Source of the DNA: Bacteroidales bacterium
Lineage (GTDB): Bacteria > Bacteroidota > Bacteroidia > Bacteroidales > UBA10428
Assembly: GCA_016934395.1 (NCBI GenBank)
Contig: JAFGSZ010000079.1
Coordinates: 53,766-117,765, forward strand
DNA length: 64,000 nucleotides
Reading direction: 5' to 3'
Of this stretch, positions 43,743 through 54,606 are shown piece after piece. The notes under the pieces are model-generated. The model was not told the origin of the DNA. It ran no database searches and saw nothing but the letters and a program-made list of their open reading frames with translations. Both the position numbers and the translations under genes were made by a program. How positions within the stretch are numbered: the first letter of the stretch is position 1; every line of letters starts with the position of its first letter.

Positions 43743-44480
43743 ATGGATAATAATAGTTCTATTCATGTGATGGGGTATAAAGTTTTCAAAGAAAAATTGC
43801 ATGAGATAACATTTAGTAAAAAGCCATTTGTAATTAATACTATTAATGCATATTCATATATTATTGCCAAGCGTGATAGTCTGTTTAAAAAAACTTTAAA
43901 ACAGTCTGATATTCTTGTAGCAGATGGATTTCCTGTAGTAATTGCAGCAAAATTCTTAAGGGGTACAAAGATTACTAAAATAGCCGGTGCTGATGTATTT
44001 GAATTTTTTTGTAAAAAATTGGATAACGAGAAAGGCAGATGTTTTTTTCTTGGATCTTCAGAAAATACGCTAAAGAAAATAGAAAAAAGGTTAAAATTAG
44101 AGTTTCCAAATATTTCATCGCGATTTTATTCCCCACCTTTTAAATCGAGTTTCTCTACTCAGGATAATTTAGTAATGGTTAAAGAGATAAATGACTTTTC
44201 ACCAGATGTACTATTTGTTGGCATGACTGCTCCAAAACAAGAAAAATGGGTTTATCAGAATTTACATGTTTTGCATAGCGGAGTTATTTGTTCAATTGGA
44301 GCAGTTTTTGATTTTTATGCAGGTACAATCAAAAGACCATCTGATTTTTGGGTGAAGCTTAATATGGAGTGGTTTATAAGATTGCTTAGGGAACCATTAC
44401 GTTTATGGAAGAGGTATTTAATATATTCCCCCATGTTTTTTTATGACATGATTCTGTTCAAGTTAAGGATAATCCGATAA
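43743..44480 (+). CDS. WecG/TagA/CpsF-family (GT26) glycosyltransferase
   Basis: The 245-residue protein has the GT26 blocks: VINTINAYSYIIAKRD (first substrate loop), DILVADGFPVVIAAK with the catalytic Asp, the IAGADVFEFF segment, LFVGMTAPKQEKWVYQN, and the C-terminal GAVFDFYAGTIKRPSDFWVK...EWFIRLLREPLRLWKRY that peripherally binds membrane. This family moves a (N-acyl)amino-hexose such as ManNAc from UDP to a lipid-linked sugar. Here it likely adds the second sugar after the WcaJ-type transferase (inference). It is alone on the plus strand. Confidence 0.94.
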   Translation: MDNNSSIHVMGYKVFKEKLHEITFSKKPFVINTINAYSYIIAKRDSLFKKTLKQSDILVADGFPVVIAAKFLRGTKITKIAGADVFEFFCKKLDNEKGRCFFLGSSENTLKKIEKRLKLEFPNISSRFYSPPFKSSFSTQDNLVMVKEINDFSPDVLFVGMTAPKQEKWVYQNLHVLHSGVICSIGAVFDFYAGTIKRPSDFWVKLNMEWFIRLLREPLRLWKRYLIYSPMFFYDMILFKLRIIR

Positions 44481-44883
44481 TGCAGAATTTATCTGGTTAA
44501 AACATATTATATTTGCATTCTGTTTTTAATTTATTTATAATATGTTTTAAAGCAAAATAGTGCTATTAATAGCAGACTTAGTAAAACACATATTTTATAA
44601 TAATTAATATAAAAAACAGTTTTAATTATTAAATATATTATTTAAATATTGGAAGTAGAAGTATATAATATTCAAAGACCTGGTAAATTATAAAAATACA
44701 TCAAGGGTGATGAATATTAATAAATTATTAATCCAAAGCCCATATAAATTAATAACGTATTTATGTTTTACTTATTTAAATAAAGGTTTATTGTGTTTTT
44801 ATTTGCAATTATCAAATAATTTTCAAACTTTGTCATCAAAACGACTGTAAAATAGCTAATTAAGTAAACCCTCAAATGAATTA
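44481..44883. other. AT-rich intergenic region before first beta-helix gene
   Basis: About 400 very AT-rich bases. No reliable open frame, hairpin with a T-run or repeat was found. It must hold the promoter for the 44884 gene. Confidence 0.5.
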
Positions 44884-47800
44884 ATGTTGAAGTACGCAAA
44901 ATATATTTTTATATTCTATCTCTTAATTGCTGAATGCTTGACTATTAATGCTACTAGTTATTATTTTTCCTCATTAAATGGTAATGATTCTAATAGTGGT
45001 ACAAGTAATACTTCACCCTGGAAGAGTATGGAAAAGCTGCAGGAATTATTGCGTAATATTTCAGCAGGAGATGTGATACTATTTGAGCGGGGATCATCAT
45101 GGGATAGGGTTAGGTTGAATATAGAAAACATTTCAGGAAATGAAGGGAGCCCAATTGTTTTTACTGCTTATGGTCAGGGATTAAAACCAAGATTTAAAGG
45201 GAGCAAAGTTGCCGGTACATTTATTAGAGAAGGGAATATTTGGAGATTAGAGGATAACGATCTTCCGGAATATGTTGTTGATGCCACAAGGCTTATCCCC
45301 TTTATTTATATTGATGAACGACATTACGAGGTTTCGAGATATCCCGATAACGATTATTTATATACCGGTAGTACCAATGTTGATTATTTTCTGGAGGATT
45401 ATAGCCAAAATTGGGAAAATGATCAATGGGTTAACGGATTAGCAGTGGTAAGGGTTTTAAATTGGAAATGGTATTCACGTCGCATAAATAGTAATTCCAA
45501 TACCAGATTAGATTTTGATAATTTTGGCAGCAGTTATGAAACATCCTCTACACCCTATCTGATACGAAATCATGTAAATGCATGTAACCTTGAGGGGGAA
45601 TGGGCACAGCAAAATAATACCCTTTGGATAAATTATTCTTCCGATCTTAATACAAAGAAAGTCGAATATCCGGTTGTTGATATAATTTTTACAATAAAAA
45701 ATTGTCATTATCTCAAATTTGAGAATTTACAGGTTGAACGATCAAATTTATTTAATTTTTATATTGAAACCTCAAATGTAGAAATCGTTGATTGTTTTAT
45801 TTCGGATGCAGGAGGAGGGCTAATAAACAGTCAGGAACATTCCGATGTTATAATAAGCAGAAATTATTTTACACGTGGCAGGCGCGGTGGAATATTCCTT
45901 GAAAAATCGCATGGTGAGGTAAGCTATAATACTTTTAAAAAAATGGCTTTTGATGGCGCCGCAAATACTGAAAAACCTTATGGAGCATGCGTAATGAACT
46001 GGTATTGCGATGACATTACAAGTGTGGATCATAATGTAATGGATAGTGTAAATCTGGGATATCACGGCCACTGGTCGAATGCGGAAAATTATGTTACCAA
46101 TAATTATATCACAAATTTTGGATTAACAGTGCGAGATTGCGGGGCCTTATATTTCGGTGCAGATTATACCGGACATTCCAAAATCGTTAATAAAAATATA
46201 CTTATTAACGCACACAATAAGTTTGTGCATGGTTTGTATATAGATTATTCTTCAAATAACGTTAAAGCTGATAGCAATACAATTGCCAATACCAATATTG
46301 CTATTTTTATTCATGCTTCAAAAAATAATGAAATCAGAAATACCAATATTATTAATCCGGCATATAACATGGATCCTCCTGCATGGAATCAGGCTATTCG
46401 ACTGGATGAATATTTATATAATCATAATGGCTCAGATGTATCACCTATTATATATAACAACATTCAAAATAATACAATTGTACTAGGGCGAACACAAAAT
46501 GAAAAAGCTGTAATGTTTTTTAATGTGATCAACGATAAACATACTAATATTATAGATAATAATTTATACTTTAATCCATTTGGTACTCATACCGATATAA
46601 TAACAAGCGGTGAAGATTATTCATCTTATGATTCATATGATTTTTACAATTGGAAAATTACATCCGGATTTGATTCACATTCAGAATTAAATCCAACACA
46701 TTGGACTTTTCAATCTGTATCGGGTATAAGTGAGGATGACTTTGTAACTTTACTGTTTAATCCAACAGATAAGGATTCAATATTTGATTTAAGGAATTTA
46801 GATACTAAATTTATTGATACGCATGGGAATTTATATACTGATTATGTTACAGTTCCTGCTTTTTACTCAAAGATTTTGTTTTATGTTGGTGTTTATGAAT
46901 TAGCGAACCATCAGCCGGTAATACAGAACCAACAATTTACTGTTAGGTATGAGATGGATATGTCAAATTATATCGGCAAAATACTTGGGCAAGATTATGA
47001 TCAGGATCAAACTTTGACATATTCAATTATTTCCGGTAATACTAATAATATATTTACTTTAGATTCTCATTCAGGTAATCTTTATTTTAATAAAGAAATA
47101 TCAAATACTAGTAGTAAAACATATACACTATCTGTTCAGGTAATTGATAACGGAACTCCAACTCTAAGTCAAACAGCCATTATTACAGTTTATTTTATAC
47201 AAAACACAAGAATAATTTATATCGATCCTGAAAATACTGTCGATTTACAAAAGAATGGTTCCATCGACCATCCATTTAGTTCATGGAATGAAGTAAATTG
47301 GGTACAGGGACATACTTACTTACTAAAATCAGGAACTTCTACAAATATTGAATATTTTACAATTGGAGCAGATTCAATAACAATCGGTTCTTTTGGTGAT
47401 GGAGAAAAACCAATTATTCAATTTTCAACATCCAATTATGCTATACGTCTTTTCGAAAGGAGGAACATTAAAATTAAAAATCTTAATATCATAGCAAGTA
47501 ATGCACTAAGTTGCATTTATTCCTTAGGATCAAATTCAAATAATATAGTAATTGAAAATTGTGATTTAGAAAGCAATAATACAATTATAAATGCCAGTGG
47601 AGGAAACAATTTTGCATTTCGTTATAATATCTTTCGAAATTCATCCACAGGTATTTCAACATATGCAGAAAACAATAATATAGAATATAATTTATTTGTA
47701 AATAATCAGGAAGGTATTATTGTTAATAATAACACATCAAGTAACCATATATTAAACAATGTTTTTTATAATAATCTTGTAGGTGTAGTTACTGGGAACT

Positions 47801-48447
47801 CTAATTTAGTATTATTTAATAATATTTTTTATCTCACTAATTCAAATGATCAGGCCTTTATTAGAGGTAATGTAAATTTTACTGCAGATCATAATCTTTA
47901 TTTTCCAGATCACCCGGGTTTTATTTCTATAGAGGGTAAAATTCTGAATAATTTAGATGAATATAAAAGAGAGTTGGATATTGAGAAAAACTCTGTAAAC
48001 CAAGACCCTTTGTTTCAGGATACTTATATTAATAATTTTGCATTACAGCCGGGATCACCTGCAATTGATGCAGGAACATACACAGGAATATCTTTAGATT
48101 TTGTTGGAAATGCAGTTCCCTATGGCAATGCCCCGGATATGGGGATATATGAATTATCAGATGTACAGTCATCCGATCCGGATATTAAAGTTAGTAATGA
48201 AAGCTTTCCGTTTATTATCTATCCAAACCCAACCGCCGGACAATTTAATCTGTCAATAAAGAACAAGAAATTCACCCACGGATCGCTTATTTTAAGTTCC
48301 GTTGCAGGAGATTTAATTTGGCAACAGAATATTTATAATACAGGTGATTTAATATTTAATATTCCTGTTAATAAAGGCATATATTTAATACAATTATTAG
48401 ATAATAAAAGCATAGTACTCCAAACCGATAAATTAATTATATACTAA
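44884..48447 (+). CDS. Secreted beta-helix/cadherin protein with type IX sorting domain, paralogue 1
   Basis: The 1187-residue protein has a signal peptide. A right-handed parallel beta-helix with many Asn/Asp-rich turns occupies residues about 25-640 (SLNGNDSNSGTSNTSPWKSM start, typical of pectate-lyase-like DUF1565 helices). A cadherin-like domain follows (about 675-775, NHQPVIQNQQF...DQDQTLTYSI...FTLDSHSGNLYF). A second beta-helix covers about 778-1100, then a type A T9SS C-terminal domain from about 1110 (FIIYPNPTAGQFNLSI). The protein should be exported and anchored or released by the type IX system. The helices may bind or cleave polysaccharide, but no catalytic residues can be assigned. 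It lies inside the exopolysaccharide locus and is about as large as its paralogue at 49283. Confidence 0.9.
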   Translation: MLKYAKYIFIFYLLIAECLTINATSYYFSSLNGNDSNSGTSNTSPWKSMEKLQELLRNISAGDVILFERGSSWDRVRLNIENISGNEGSPIVFTAYGQGLKPRFKGSKVAGTFIREGNIWRLEDNDLPEYVVDATRLIPFIYIDERHYEVSRYPDNDYLYTGSTNVDYFLEDYSQNWENDQWVNGLAVVRVLNWKWYSRRINSNSNTRLDFDNFGSSYETSSTPYLIRNHVNACNLEGEWAQQNNTLWINYSSDLNTKKVEYPVVDIIFTIKNCHYLKFENLQVERSNLFNFYIETSNVEIVDCFISDAGGGLINSQEHSDVIISRNYFTRGRRGGIFLEKSHGEVSYNTFKKMAFDGAANTEKPYGACVMNWYCDDITSVDHNVMDSVNLGYHGHWSNAENYVTNNYITNFGLTVRDCGALYFGADYTGHSKIVNKNILINAHNKFVHGLYIDYSSNNVKADSNTIANTNIAIFIHASKNNEIRNTNIINPAYNMDPPAWNQAIRLDEYLYNHNGSDVSPIIYNNIQNNTIVLGRTQNEKAVMFFNVINDKHTNIIDNNLYFNPFGTHTDIITSGEDYSSYDSYDFYNWKITSGFDSHSELNPTHWTFQSVSGISEDDFVTLLFNPTDKDSIFDLRNLDTKFIDTHGNLYTDYVTVPAFYSKILFYVGVYELANHQPVIQNQQFTVRYEMDMSNYIGKILGQDYDQDQTLTYSIISGNTNNIFTLDSHSGNLYFNKEISNTSSKTYTLSVQVIDNGTPTLSQTAIITVYFIQNTRIIYIDPENTVDLQKNGSIDHPFSSWNEVNWVQGHTYLLKSGTSTNIEYFTIGADSITIGSFGDGEKPIIQFSTSNYAIRLFERRNIKIKNLNIIASNALSCIYSLGSNSNNIVIENCDLESNNTIINASGGNNFAFRYNIFRNSSTGISTYAENNNIEYNLFVNNQEGIIVNNNTSSNHILNNVFYNNLVGVVTGNSNLVLFNNIFYLTNSNDQAFIRGNVNFTADHNLYFPDHPGFISIEGKILNNLDEYKRELDIEKNSVNQDPLFQDTYINNFALQPGSPAIDAGTYTGISLDFVGNAVPYGNAPDMGIYELSDVQSSDPDIKVSNESFPFIIYPNPTAGQFNLSIKNKKFTHGSLILSSVAGDLIWQQNIYNTGDLIFNIPVNKGIYLIQLLDNKSIVLQTDKLIIY

Positions 48448-49282
48448 TTATCGTTATAAGGAATTATCAAGTATTAGATACACTAATAATATAAAAATTT
48501 CTCATTTTTGATTTTTGTCTGAAAGGCGGTATTTTTATATCATTCAACTTAATAAGGAAATAACTAAGATTTTACTAGGAGAACTTAATAGTTAAAAATT
48601 TAAAACTTAGATATGTCTTGACATTAAATTGATCTCATTTTTTTTAGAGTTCAATACAATTTTAAAGACAAATCATAAATGTGGAATAAATTTTATTTTT
48701 TTTTAGAATTCGTGTTTAAATGTTCCGAGTAAGTTAATAATCCTAAATGTGGATTAAGTGCAACTTGTAATGTTAATGCAATGTAACCTTCAATTATGGG
48801 AGTATATAATACCTCTCTCATGACAGGCATTTCTAAACCTTTCATATTAACAGAATTCCAGACAGTTATGTTTTGTATTATTAATGATTCTGGATATGAA
48901 GATTTCAATATGCAGTTGAAGTAGTTATTATAATTACTTCCAAAACAAATTTATATCCAATCTTTAATAATACTTTAATCAACGATATTCTCCCAAACAG
49001 GGGAAATATTTAATTTTAATTTCCATACCAAAATATGTTAAAATAAGGTCAATATATCAATCGAAAGTTTAGTAATTATTGTAATGATCTGTTATTAGTC
49101 CAGATTATGTTCTAACTATAATTATAAATACCTAAGTAAACTAATTATTGATAACATTAATCACCTTCCCTCAAATAACATTCGTCAAAAAAAAACGTAT
49201 ACTAGTCAAAATTAATTACACTTTCATCAAAAAAAATATTCGATAAATGGAAATAATTGTGGGATTAAAATGGGTAGAGAAA
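48448..49282. other. Long intergenic region between the beta-helix paralogues
   Basis: About 835 bases. Besides a possible remnant frame (48693-48950, minus), I see only AT-rich sequence. There is no terminator with a clear T-run after the first gene. Length and composition suggest residue from the duplication or a lost gene. Confidence 0.5.
48693..48950 (-). pseudogene. Possible coding remnant of unknown family
   Basis: An 85-codon open frame (no ATG at its front; TTG at 48908) reads PESLIIQNITVWNSVNMKGL, later YTPIIEGYIALTLQVALNPH, and ends NSKKK-stop. The amino-acid mix looks protein-like, but I recognise no family. It could be the tail of a lost gene or a chance frame in AT-rich DNA. Confidence 0.2.
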
Positions 49283-52200
49283 ATGAAGAAAAGAATATTT
49301 CTCAGTGTTTTTCTTTTTAGTTTAGTTTATATCATAGCTAGTGGGAATATATACTATTTCTCATCAATACATGGTGATGATTCAAATGACGGAACAAGCA
49401 TATCCGCACCATGGAAAAGCATGGATAAGTTGCAGCAATTAATAACAACGCTTTCAGCAGGTGATATTGTTCGGTTTGAAAAAGGCTCAGAATGGGATCT
49501 TGTTAAGCTGGATTTTGATAACCTGTCAGCTACGGAAAATAATCAAATATTATTTTCAACCTATGGTCAGGGTGCAAAACCCAGATTCAAAGGGAGTAAA
49601 ATAACCGGTTCATTTATCAGAAACGGAAATATTTGGAGAATACAAGATCATGATCTTCCCGACTACGTAGTTGATGGTGCAAGACTTATCCCTTTTTTAT
49701 ATATAAATAACCAGGCATTTGAAGTTTCCAGGTATCCCGATACAGATTATTTATATACCAGTACTACTGATGTTGATTATTACCTTGAGGATTCCGGAGA
49801 ATCATGGAAAACAAACCAATGGGTAAATGGATTGGTTGCAGCAAGGGTTTTGAACTGGAAATGGTACACAAGACGTATTAACAGTAATACATCTACACGA
49901 TTAGATTTTGATAATTTTGGAAGTGATTATGAATCATCATCAACAGCATATTTAATCCGAAATCATATTGATGCATGTAATTTGGAAGGGGAATGGGCTC
50001 AACAAAATGATACCCTCTGGGTATATTACTCTGCGGATTTAAATTCAAAAAAGGTGGAGATACCTGTCATTGACATCATTTTTTCAATAAAGAATAGTCG
50101 ATATATTAAGTTTGAAGGTCTACAGGTTGAGCGATCGAATTTATTTAATATTTATGTTGAAGGCTCTGATATTGAAATAGTAGATTGTATAATATCCGAT
50201 GCTGGAGGTGGGCTAATAAGTACAAAAGAAAACTCCGGTGTAAAAATAAATGGGAATAATTTTTCACGTGGCCGACGTGGAGGTATTTTCTTAGAAAAAT
50301 CTCATGGGGAAGTAAATCATAATACCTTTAAAAATATGGCTTTTTCTGGAGCCGCAAATACTGAAAAGCCATTTGGGGCATGTGTAATGAACTGGTATTG
50401 TGACGATGTAACGAGCATTGACCATAATGTTATGGACAGTATAAATCTGGGATATCATGGACACTGGTCAAATGCTGAAAATTTTATTTCAAATAACTAT
50501 ATTACAAATTTTGGTATTACTACAAGAGATTGCGCAGCAATCTATTTGGGTTCTGATTGGACTGCATTTACAAAAAATATAAATAATAATATTCTTATAA
50601 ATGCCCTGAATAAGTTTGTGCATGGTATTTATATAGACTATTCGTCTAATAATATAAAGGCAGATAGTAATACTATTGCTAATACTAATATTGCCATTTT
50701 TATTCATGCCTCAAAAAATAATGAAATTACAAACACTAATATTGTAAATCCGGCAAAAGAGATGAGTTCTCCCGGCTGGAATCAGACTATTAGGCTTGAT
50801 GAGCATATTTTTAATCATGGAGCTACCGATGTGTCTCCTGTTACTTCTAATGTTATAAGGTTTAATAATATTGTACTTGGACAAACACCGGATGAAACTG
50901 CAATTATGTATTTTAATGTAATAAATGACAAGCATTCCAATTATATAGACAATAATAGATATTTTAATCCATTTGGATCGCATACAGATATTATGATTAG
51001 TGGTGAAGATTATTCCTCTTATAGCACATATGATTTTAATGATTGGAAAAATACTTCCGGATTTGATTCGCAATCGGAATTAAATCCAACAAACTGGACA
51101 TTCCAGTCTGTGTCGGGTATAAATGAAGATGACTTTGTTACATTACTTTTTAATCCGACGGACAAAGATTCAATTTTTGATTTAAGAAATTATGAAGCTG
51201 AATTTATTGATATTTATGGAAATTTACTCAACGAATCTGTTTTGGTTCCTCCATATTATTCTTCAATTTTATTTTATAAACAAAAATATGAAACAACAAA
51301 TGCTCCACCTATAATAAATGATCAGACTTTCCAGATTGCTGACACTGTTTCAGAAGGATTTCAGGTAGGAAGAATAATTGCTAATGATATTAATACATTT
51401 CAAACACTTAGTTATCAACTTACCAATGGGAATAATAATGAAGCATTTATATTGCAGGATCAGAATCTATTAGTTGTAAATAATGCAAATCCGATAAATG
51501 CAGATAGTAACTTTCAGTTAACGGTTACTGTAACCGATAATGCAAGCACACCTTTAACCGCTAGCGCCATAATTACGGTTAATGTTAATCATATCGACCA
51601 AAACACAAATGATCCTGTGGAAGTGATTAATAATGCCCCGGTTGTAACAGATCAGGAATTTATTATTTATGAGTCTCATGAAGTTCAAAATAGTATTGGT
51701 GTATTTACAGCCTGGGATCAGGATTTAAATCAAAAACTTACATATTCAATAGTCGCTGGGAATGCTGAAGAATTATTTATAATTGATTCCTATTCAGGTG
51801 AAATAATGATTGCCAATACAAATACTTTGAATTTTGAAGATTCAAAAGATCATTATCTGACTATTATGGTTAAAGACGATGCTATTGATAGTAAATATGC
51901 CTTTGGAACAGCACATATTAAATTGATTTCTGAAAACAATACTTTCTATATCGATCCTACAATTAGTAACAATGTATATGAAGATGGCACAATCGAATAT
52001 CCTTTTAATTCATGGAATGACGTTACATGGAAAGAAGGAGGGTATTACTTTCAGAAAAGCGGCACAAAAGCCATAGAAGATAATATTACTTTTGCTGCAA
52101 ATAATGTAACGATAGGAGCATATGGGAATGGTTTATTACCGGTTATACAAAGTAATACCAATCTATATGTATTAAAAGGATTTGATAAAAGCAACATAAC

Positions 52201-53197
52201 CATAAAGAATTTGCATATTTCAGCCACTGAAGCTCAGAGTTGTATATATTTTCTTGGTGATTTATGCGAGAACATTAAAATTGAAAATTGCATTTTCGAT
52301 GGTGCTGAAAATGGCGTTCGGGTTGCAAGTGGTAAAAAAATCACTTTTAAATATAATACATTCCGGGTGGAGAATGAAGGGATTTATTCGTCAGCATTGG
52401 AAAATGAAATTTATTATAACATCTTTAAAGGAATTCAGGTTGCTGTTAACATTTTAGGTAATACATCAAAGGCGAAAATTGCAAATAATATTTTCTATAA
52501 TAATAGGAAAGGTGTATTTACATCTTATGCGGAACTTGAACTTTATAATAACATATTTTATTTTGCAAATACAGGGGATCAGGCCTTAATCAATAATTCA
52601 TCCAATGTTATCACTGACCATAATATTTACTATCCGGAACAAGAGGGGTTTGTTGAGATTGCTCAAAAGAAATATAATAATCTTAGTGATTTACAGCAGG
52701 ATCACAAATTGGATGTTAATTCTTTTGTTGCCGATCCGCAGTTTGTAGATATATATAACGATAACTTTAACGTAAGAACATCCTCACCGGCAATTGATGC
52801 CGGGATTAATGTCGGAATTATTAAAGATTATTATGGCTTCCAGGTTCCTTTTGGAGATGCTCCGGACATTGGGATTTCAGAAATAATATCAGAAAGGGAT
52901 CCGTATAACATTTCTGGTATTGCAGAGCAAATTATTCATGATTTGGAATTGTTTCCTAATCCAAGTGCCGGTATAGTGAATATAATATTTGATAAACCCG
53001 GACATGAATTTGCGCAGCCGTTTCTAAAAGTAATAAACATGGTTGGCCAGGTAGTTATTTCTGAAAGAGTTACAAATTTCGATGAAAATAGTCTCGATTA
53101 TAGTATTGATTTATCAGATCATCCAAATGGGTTTTATCATATTATTTTGCAAATCGGAAATAAAGTATTCACAGAACCTATTATAATAAATCATTAA
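49283..53197 (+). CDS. Secreted beta-helix/cadherin protein with type IX sorting domain, paralogue 2
   Basis: I choose the ATG at 49283 (1304 residues, MKKRIFLSVFLF signal peptide); an ATG 12 codons earlier would put charge before it. The first beta-helix (about 20-660) is strongly similar to that of the upstream paralogue; both share DYSSYxxYDFxxWKxTSGFDS and VSGIxEDDFVTLLFNPTDKD segments. It then has two cadherin-like domains (about 673-775 and 784-880) where the first paralogue has one, a second beta-helix (about 887-1210), and a type A T9SS C-terminal domain from about 1221 (LELFPNPSAGIVNIIF). Tandem duplication with domain gain is evident. The activity is unknown; binding or modifying the exported polysaccharide is a reasonable inference. 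Confidence 0.9.
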   Translation: MKKRIFLSVFLFSLVYIIASGNIYYFSSIHGDDSNDGTSISAPWKSMDKLQQLITTLSAGDIVRFEKGSEWDLVKLDFDNLSATENNQILFSTYGQGAKPRFKGSKITGSFIRNGNIWRIQDHDLPDYVVDGARLIPFLYINNQAFEVSRYPDTDYLYTSTTDVDYYLEDSGESWKTNQWVNGLVAARVLNWKWYTRRINSNTSTRLDFDNFGSDYESSSTAYLIRNHIDACNLEGEWAQQNDTLWVYYSADLNSKKVEIPVIDIIFSIKNSRYIKFEGLQVERSNLFNIYVEGSDIEIVDCIISDAGGGLISTKENSGVKINGNNFSRGRRGGIFLEKSHGEVNHNTFKNMAFSGAANTEKPFGACVMNWYCDDVTSIDHNVMDSINLGYHGHWSNAENFISNNYITNFGITTRDCAAIYLGSDWTAFTKNINNNILINALNKFVHGIYIDYSSNNIKADSNTIANTNIAIFIHASKNNEITNTNIVNPAKEMSSPGWNQTIRLDEHIFNHGATDVSPVTSNVIRFNNIVLGQTPDETAIMYFNVINDKHSNYIDNNRYFNPFGSHTDIMISGEDYSSYSTYDFNDWKNTSGFDSQSELNPTNWTFQSVSGINEDDFVTLLFNPTDKDSIFDLRNYEAEFIDIYGNLLNESVLVPPYYSSILFYKQKYETTNAPPIINDQTFQIADTVSEGFQVGRIIANDINTFQTLSYQLTNGNNNEAFILQDQNLLVVNNANPINADSNFQLTVTVTDNASTPLTASAIITVNVNHIDQNTNDPVEVINNAPVVTDQEFIIYESHEVQNSIGVFTAWDQDLNQKLTYSIVAGNAEELFIIDSYSGEIMIANTNTLNFEDSKDHYLTIMVKDDAIDSKYAFGTAHIKLISENNTFYIDPTISNNVYEDGTIEYPFNSWNDVTWKEGGYYFQKSGTKAIEDNITFAANNVTIGAYGNGLLPVIQSNTNLYVLKGFDKSNITIKNLHISATEAQSCIYFLGDLCENIKIENCIFDGAENGVRVASGKKITFKYNTFRVENEGIYSSALENEIYYNIFKGIQVAVNILGNTSKAKIANNIFYNNRKGVFTSYAELELYNNIFYFANTGDQALINNSSNVITDHNIYYPEQEGFVEIAQKKYNNLSDLQQDHKLDVNSFVADPQFVDIYNDNFNVRTSSPAIDAGINVGIIKDYYGFQVPFGDAPDIGISEIISERDPYNISGIAEQIIHDLELFPNPSAGIVNIIFDKPGHEFAQPFLKVINMVGQVVISERVTNFDENSLDYSIDLSDHPNGFYHIILQIGNKVFTEPIIINH

Positions 53198-53416
53198 GAA
53201 TTATTTTGATTACAAAATAGCACGATTATTTAATTATTATTAGATATAATAAGGAAGGTTTGGAAGTTACAGGTTTCTGTTTTTCATGAAATTCAAGTTA
53301 TTTATTTCTTGTTTTCTATAAACAATACTATTAAGACGTTGAAAATTATGAATAAGAAATAATTACTTCTGAATCTTCTTCTTATAATTTCATGAAATCA
53401 GTAATTGGATTCTTAT

Positions 53417-54556
53417 TTAGATTATTTCCTTAAATAATTTTATTAATTTTTCTGTAGATGATGACCAATTTAAATTGGTTGAATACTCATTAAAGGTGGA
53501 TAAAGCTAGATTTGAATATAGCTTAGCGGAGTTGAAAATATTCCCGATATAATTCACATATAAATCCGTACTATCATTATAATTAAATTTGATCCCGTTA
53601 ATGTTATCTTTTATAATCGTTGGTATACCACCAACATTTGTTGTAATAACTGGAAGACCAAATGAATTTGCTTCACAAAAAACAATTGGTGTACAATCAG
53701 CCATTGATGGTAATATTAAAAAATGAGAAGATTCAAATAATTTATTGAGCTTATGAATTCCATCTTCTGTTTTTTTGCTCACAAAACCATGAACCTTTAA
53801 AAATTCAGGATATGGTTTATTTAAAGGTGGTATACATCCTACAACATGCAATTCAGTTTGAATACCCCTATCATTTAATTTTTTTGAAACATAATATGCA
53901 ATATCACCGCCTTTTCTTTTCCAATCAATTCCTAACCATAAAAGCACACATTTATTTTGATTTTTATTTTGAATGATATTTTTTATATCAATAGTAATTC
54001 GATCAGTTTCAATATTAGCTCCAAATGGGATTACTTTAATCTTACTCTCTGGTACTTTGTAATGCTCAAGTACCGATTTTGCTGCCCATTCCGAGGAATA
54101 TATCGCTCTGGTGCATCTGTCTAAAGCCGCTTGTTCCATTAATTTACCGTTTTTCAAAGTTTCATTATAGAAGGTGCTGTAATCAGGATAAAAACCGATC
54201 ATGGCATCGAAGGTGGCATCTGTCCAGTATACAATAGGTATATCCATATCCAATAGCGCAACAGGCTGGCTGCTTGGACTAAATATGATGTCAATTTTTT
54301 CGTGGAGTAATTGTTTTTTTATTTGTTCAGAATAATGCTTAATAACTGATGGTTGACGTTCAGGCTCAAACTTAAATCCCTTAATTTTAAGGAATCTTTC
54401 TTTTATTTTTAAGGGTATTTTATTCTTTATCTTGAGTTCATCGATGTATTTTATTTTTACACCATGCTTTTCAAGATTTGACGCCATATAAAACGGTGTT
54501 CCCGACCAATTATGAACATTCCTAACACTATATGCTGAAACTAAAGCTATATTCAT
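53417..54556 (-). CDS. GT4-family glycosyltransferase
   Basis: The 379-residue GT-B protein begins IALVSAYSVRNVHNWSGTPF, has the C-terminal nucleotide-binding motifs VLLWLGIDWKRKGGDIAYYV and HFLILPSMADCTPIVFCEAN with the donor-binding Glu in the E-x7-E region, then SFGLPVITTNVGGIPTII. It is clearly homologous to the GT4 protein at 58115-59266 (shared KRKGG, ILPS/LLPT, SFGLP motifs), which suggests duplication within the locus. It lies 50 bases downstream of 54607-55413 on the same strand. Confidence 0.92.
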   Translation of the reverse strand: MNIALVSAYSVRNVHNWSGTPFYMASNLEKHGVKIKYIDELKIKNKIPLKIKERFLKIKGFKFEPERQPSVIKHYSEQIKKQLLHEKIDIIFSPSSQPVALLDMDIPIVYWTDATFDAMIGFYPDYSTFYNETLKNGKLMEQAALDRCTRAIYSSEWAAKSVLEHYKVPESKIKVIPFGANIETDRITIDIKNIIQNKNQNKCVLLWLGIDWKRKGGDIAYYVSKKLNDRGIQTELHVVGCIPPLNKPYPEFLKVHGFVSKKTEDGIHKLNKLFESSHFLILPSMADCTPIVFCEANSFGLPVITTNVGGIPTIIKDNINGIKFNYNDSTDLYVNYIGNIFNSAKLYSNLALSTFNEYSTNLNWSSSTEKLIKLFKEII

Positions 54557-54606
54557 AAAAATTTCAGTTTACAATAATTTCCTTCTTTAATGGAATAAAA
54601 ATAGTC

